In this document: piece after piece, positions 14,560 to 17,141 of the stretch
Layout: every line of letters begins with the position of its first letter
How positions within the stretch are numbered: position 1 is the stretch's first letter
Assembly (NCBI GenBank): GCA_049794535.1
Contig: JBARCX010000194.1
Location: 1-17,141, forward strand
From: JBARCX01 sp049794535
GTDB taxonomy: Bacteria > Pseudomonadota > Gammaproteobacteria > Xanthomonadales > Rhodanobacteraceae
Length of the DNA: 17,141 bases
Direction: 5' to 3'
Program-made: the position numbers and the translations under genes
The notes under the pieces: model-generated
Database searches by the model: none
What the model was told of the DNA's origin: nothing
The model's input: the letters and a program-made list of their open reading frames with translations, nothing else

Positions 14560-15209
14560 TGCAGCACCCACAGCATGCCGCCTAGATTGAATATCGCGTG
14601 ACACACGATGCTTGGCAGCAGTCTTCCACTACGCCGCCGCAACTCACCTGCAAGCACACCTAGAACGAGCGCGCCCAATGCAGTCCATGGCCCAACTACC
14701 CAGTGGATGATCCCGAAGAGTGCTGCGACCGAAAGCGAGGCTGCCAGGCCGGATACAGCCGCATATCTCGGCGCGAGCGCCAGGCTTCGAGCCAACGCTG
14801 ATTGAAGCAACCCGCGAAAAATCACTTCTTCCTGGATAGGCGCGCCGACTGCAAAGCAGAGATACATCTGCCAAGGCACCATATGCAGTCCACCCAATGG
14901 CCCGGGCTCATGGACATGGCTTATTGCCCACGCAGTGAGTGCACTCAACGGGATAGCCAAAACCAGCGCATAAATCAGATAGGGCTGCGTTGGCCACCGC
15001 AATCCAAAGTCTATTGCGCTGAGCCAGCTGTAACGGACAGCGATCGACATAAGCGTCCCCGCGACGGCGAGACTGCCGATCATCACTGCCACCACCATCA
15101 TGTCGGTCGACAAGTGAAGGCCTGCGGCAATAGCCATCACCGGAAAGTAAACGACCGTGAAAAGGAACAGCATCAACGCAGTTGATCGCAACAAGGTGAC
15201 AAACGGCAT
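14556..15209 (-). CDS. Second CPBP family intramembrane protease
   Basis: This 217-residue polytopic protein has the CPBP motifs: IQEEVIFRGLLQ (E127, E128, R132), FGIIHWVVG (H169) and CHAIFNL (H204, N208). Helices are evident at about 6-30, 37-57, 76-95, 113-123, 145-170 and 175-190. An ATG six bases upstream (15215) is possible. I choose 15209 because the GGGAG site (15216-15220) is then at the usual 6-base distance, whereas it would abut the first ATG. It shares motifs but little else with the CPBP protein at 4735, so it is not a recent duplicate. It converges on the flavin monooxygenase with a 4-bp stop overlap and lies 52 bp downstream of nadD on the same strand. Its role is unknown. Confidence 0.88.
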   Translation of the reverse strand: MPFVTLLRSTALMLFLFTVVYFPVMAIAAGLHLSTDMMVVAVMIGSLAVAGTLMSIAVRYSWLSAIDFGLRWPTQPYLIYALVLAIPLSALTAWAISHVHEPGPLGGLHMVPWQMYLCFAVGAPIQEEVIFRGLLQSALARSLALAPRYAAVSGLAASLSVAALFGIIHWVVGPWTALGALVLGVLAGELRRRSGRLLPSIVCHAIFNLGGMLWVLH

Positions 15210-15261
15210 GGACATCTCCCAACGCTAAAGCCAGGGTATCAATGCAACATTTGAAGCGTGA

Positions 15262-15894
15262 TTAGAAACGATACGGCGCCAACAAGCCCGTGTTATCGAA
15301 AAGCCCAGCCGGGAGCAAATAACGTGGATCGCGCCCGACAGCGAGCAGCTCACGAATGCGCGTGGCGGAGATTTCCAGCGGCGTGACGGCCAGCTCAACT
15401 AGTTTGCCTGCAGCGAGCTGATGCAAATCAATCATCGAAGATGTGCGCCGCGCGCTGATTTCATGCTCAAGCTCATCAGACAACACCGCTTCCACGCCTG
15501 GCCGACTCAGCACACCGATATGCGCGACATCAAATAATTCATGCCAGCGATGCCAGCTTGGCAACCCAGCAAAGGCATCGGCGCCAAGCAGCAGCATAAG
15601 CGGTCGGTCGCCCTGCTCCGCACGCAACTCGCTCAACGTGTCGAAGGTGTAGGAGGGGCCACTACGTTCCAATTCACGCGTGTCCAACGTCAAACGCGAC
15701 TGGCCTTGTAGCGCCGCGCGCAACATGGCAACACGCTGCTGTGGACTCGCTGTCGGTGCCGGCCGATGCGGCGGCACGCTGGCTGGCATCAAGCGAACTT
15801 CCGCATCGAGCAACTCGGCCGCTTCCCACGCCACACTGAGGTGGCCGATGTGAATCGGGTCGAACGTGCCACCAAAGATCGCGAGCGGCTTCAT
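15262..15894 (-). CDS. nadD: Nicotinate-nucleotide adenylyltransferase NadD
   Basis: NadD joins nicotinate mononucleotide with ATP to give deamido-NAD in NAD synthesis. The 210-residue protein has the nucleotidyltransferase motif GGTFDPIHIGHL (8-19), MPASVPPHRP, the SYTFDTL block, LLLGADAFAGLPSWHRW, and the C-terminal EISATRIREL, the family ISSTxIR motif. Length is usual. ATG at 15894 is the family start. Its AAGGA ribosome-binding site is very close to the ATG and includes part of the TTA target duplication of the repeat element, whose end is only seven bases upstream of the start codon. In relatives nadD lies between holA and rsfS in one operon. Here the repeat separates it from holA, and rsfS is 7.6 kb away. 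Confidence 0.96.
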   Translation of the reverse strand: MKPLAIFGGTFDPIHIGHLSVAWEAAELLDAEVRLMPASVPPHRPAPTASPQQRVAMLRAALQGQSRLTLDTRELERSGPSYTFDTLSELRAEQGDRPLMLLLGADAFAGLPSWHRWHELFDVAHIGVLSRPGVEAVLSDELEHEISARRTSSMIDLHQLAAGKLVELAVTPLEISATRIRELLAVGRDPRYLLPAGLFDNTGLLAPYRF

Positions 15895-15901
15895 GTCCTT
15901 A

Positions 15902-16167
15902 GAGCCTGTTCAATGTCTCCACATGGCCCGCGCCGGAAGCTGTTTGCGCGCAGGACAAGGAAGATCGAGGGAGTGTACGTCGGTACACGACTAAGTGATG
16001 ACGCTGTCCTGTGTGCAAACAGAGCCGGTCCGAAGGATTGCCACTGAGTGGCCGCCATGCGGCAGCGCGCGGCTTGACCTGACGGCCAGTCAGGCGCTGC
16101 GCCACGCACTACCACCTGGCGGCCACTCAGAAGCAACGCGGGCTACGTGGAGACATTGAACAGGCTC
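15902..16167 (-). mobile_element. 266-bp palindromic repeat element, copy 2 (inverted)
   Basis: This copy is exactly as long as copy 1 and aligns to it in reverse orientation without gaps at roughly 80% identity by hand. Its terminal inverted repeats span about 31 bp (15902-15932 and 16137-16167, two mismatches). It is flanked by direct TTA duplications (15899-15901 and 16168-16170). The internal hairpin arms are 16044-16068 and 16106-16130. Where the copies differ within the terminal and inner stems, the changes are mostly matched on both arms. It sits between holA (19 bp) and nadD (7 bp) inside what is normally a tight operon. Short reading frames across it on the minus strand are not convincing genes. 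Confidence 0.87.
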
Positions 16168-16186
16168 TTACATTCATACCCTGCAG

Positions 16187-17032
16187 TTACGCCAATGCGG
16201 CAGCAACGCGTGGTTCGGCCATAGCGGCAATCAAGCGCTCGGCCTCAAGCCACGCATCCCCTTGCTCACGCCCTTTGGCGATGCGGTCGATGCGCGCAGC
16301 GCGGGCCAGGCATTGCAGCCAATGCTCGCGTGGCGCACGCCGTAGCGCTTTGCGGAACAGTTGTTCGCGGGCGGGCCATAGTCGTTCGGCGCGCGCCTGT
16401 GCGGCGAAGTCACGCGCATTGGCCAGGCGCAACGCAAGTTGCAATTGATTCACCAGCCAGCCCATCAGCGCGATTAATTCATCGCCCTCGGCACGCAGGC
16501 CCGCGAGAATATGCAGCGCGCGTCCACCATCTCCCGCGAACGCCGCATCGGTCAGCTTGAAGGCATCGTAGCGCGCGCTATCGGCAACGAGATTTTCCAT
16601 CTCGGCGGCATCGATGCGCGGCATGTTCTGCTCGCCAGCGTTACCCGCCGCTGCCTGTCCATGCAGTACAACCAGCTTATCGATTTCCTGCGCGGCGGCG
16701 AGCAAATTGCCCTCCACGCGCTCGGCCAGCAGCGCAGCAGCATCCGGCGAGGCACGAAGTCCGCGAGAAGCCAGTCGCGCACTAATCCAGGCCGCCCATT
16801 CCTGCGGCTTCGGTGCATTGAACACCACCAATGCGCCCGCCGCATCGAGATTCTTCGTCCAAACGCCTTCGTGCTTGTTGCTCCAATCGGTCGCCGTAAT
16901 CAGCAGCGTGACATCGGGCGGCGGATTCGCACAAAACTCGTTGATCGCTTTGGCGCCCTCCGTACCGGGGCGCCCCGTGGGAAGACGCAAATCGAGCAAG
17001 CGTCGCGTGGCGAACAACGACATGCTGACCAT
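16187..17032 (-). CDS. holA: DNA polymerase III delta subunit HolA, 5'-truncated
   Basis: HolA is the delta subunit of the clamp loader and opens the beta ring. Residues from about 5 of this frame onward fit HolA: SLFATRRLLDLRLPTGRPG, then AINEFCANPPPDVTLLITATDWSNK (split at family blocks), the LLAAAQEIDKL region and the C-terminal helical domain to IAAMAEPRVAAALA. The family is usually about 340 residues, and roughly 60 residues before SLFATRR are missing. Upstream of the nominal ATG (17032) the frame meets a TAG at 17041-17039. The sequence there instead encodes, on the other strand, an LptE-like segment. The true 5' end is therefore not in this window at its expected place. Whether the gene is really broken or the sequence is chimeric cannot be decided here. 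Functional loss is unlikely in a living genome because holA is generally essential. Confidence 0.88.
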   Translation of the reverse strand: MVSMSLFATRRLLDLRLPTGRPGTEGAKAINEFCANPPPDVTLLITATDWSNKHEGVWTKNLDAAGALVVFNAPKPQEWAAWISARLASRGLRASPDAAALLAERVEGNLLAAAQEIDKLVVLHGQAAAGNAGEQNMPRIDAAEMENLVADSARYDAFKLTDAAFAGDGGRALHILAGLRAEGDELIALMGWLVNQLQLALRLANARDFAAQARAERLWPAREQLFRKALRRAPREHWLQCLARAARIDRIAKGREQGDAWLEAERLIAAMAEPRVAAALA

Positions 17033-17141
17033 TAGCGGCTACGCACAGGTCACGGAATACGCGGTGCATTACAACGTCGGTTTCATGGTGGATGACGGTG
17101 CCGGCAAAGTGTTGCTTCCCCCGCAAGCCATCGACATGTCG
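17022..17141 (+). CDS. lptE: Fragment resembling LPS-assembly lipoprotein LptE
   Basis: Read on the plus strand, the last 120 bases encode an open frame with SGYAQVTEYAVHYNVGF and then DDGAGKVLLPPQAIDMS, running off the edge. This pattern (VxEYxxxYxVxF, then a turn with GKVLLPPQ) resembles the beta-strand core of LptE, the outer-membrane lipoprotein that plugs LptD during lipopolysaccharide export. lptE normally lies just upstream of holA on the same strand. Here it is inverted relative to holA and lacks its N-terminal half and signal peptide. The assignment is by eye on a short fragment. The opposite strand shows nothing HolA-like. Confidence 0.55.
   Translation, partial: MLTISGYAQVTEYAVHYNVGFMVDDGAGKVLLPPQAIDMS

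Noticed and set aside
4735..15209. The two CPBP proteases (4735-5547 and 14556-15209) as a recent duplication or bacteriocin immunity pair
   Set aside because: They share only the catalytic motifs, differ in length and loops, and no precursor peptide or exporter gene is near either.
1..17141. CRISPR arrays, tRNA or rRNA genes, complete IS elements, phage genes
   Set aside because: Reading both strands showed no regularly spaced direct repeats, no tRNA-like or rRNA stretches and no transposase, integrase or phage structural proteins.

Overview
The window looks like chromosomal DNA from a high-GC gammaproteobacterium of the Xanthomonadales, probably Rhodanobacteraceae (Dyella/Rhodanobacter-like). 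This placement is inferred from the protein set, the GC-rich codon use and the order of the conserved genes. It has not been checked by any search. Housekeeping genes of the lptE-holA-nadD-rsfS-rlmH-maf cluster frame an accessory block of redox and membrane-protein genes.

Layout. At 19-804 lies a YgiD-type LigB-fold dioxygenase. A single repeat terminus abuts its stop codon. Two minus-strand genes follow, a YkgJ-like cysteine-cluster protein (830-1216) and a YpfJ-like membrane-anchored zinc peptidase (1342-2208). Next come a 266-bp palindromic mobile repeat (2290-2555), a MAPEG membrane protein (2589-2984), a TerC/CBS/CorC transporter-like protein (3011-4564, minus) and a CPBP intramembrane protease (4735-5547). 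Minus-strand maf, a GNAT acetyltransferase, rlmH and rsfS run from 7615 down to 5580. A nitronate monooxygenase follows (7775-8842, minus). The region 8951-12937 is the core of interest. A minus-strand ECF sigma factor and its NrsF-type membrane anti-sigma factor diverge from plus-strand dipZ (CcdA-thioredoxin fusion) and a Tat-exported msrB. Then come a FAD aromatic monooxygenase (13006-14559), a second CPBP protease (14556-15209, minus), nadD, a second copy of the 266-bp repeat in opposite orientation, and a 5'-truncated holA. At the right edge holA meets an lptE-like fragment on the opposite strand, which is either a rearrangement or an assembly chimera.

Main result. The 282-bp gap between the sigma factor and dipZ holds two back-to-back copies of one exact promoter motif, GTAACC-N16-CGAA, one firing each way. 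They also share an extended -10 block, AGCGAATT-N2-CGG. The motif matches, from memory, the one described for Caulobacter SigF, the prototype partner of NrsF. The layout predicts an autoregulated SigF/NrsF stress switch. When NrsF senses envelope oxidation (conserved cysteines C133 and C182), the released sigma would transcribe its own operon and dipZ-msrB. DipZ would carry electrons across the inner membrane to its periplasmic thioredoxin domain, which could recycle the exported MsrB and so repair oxidised methionine in envelope proteins. The parts are known families. Their assembly into one self-contained, divergently promoted module is the inference most worth testing.

The two 266-bp repeats have long terminal inverted repeats, TAA/TAA and TTA/TTA target duplications and a long internal hairpin. 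Both stems differ between the copies by paired changes.
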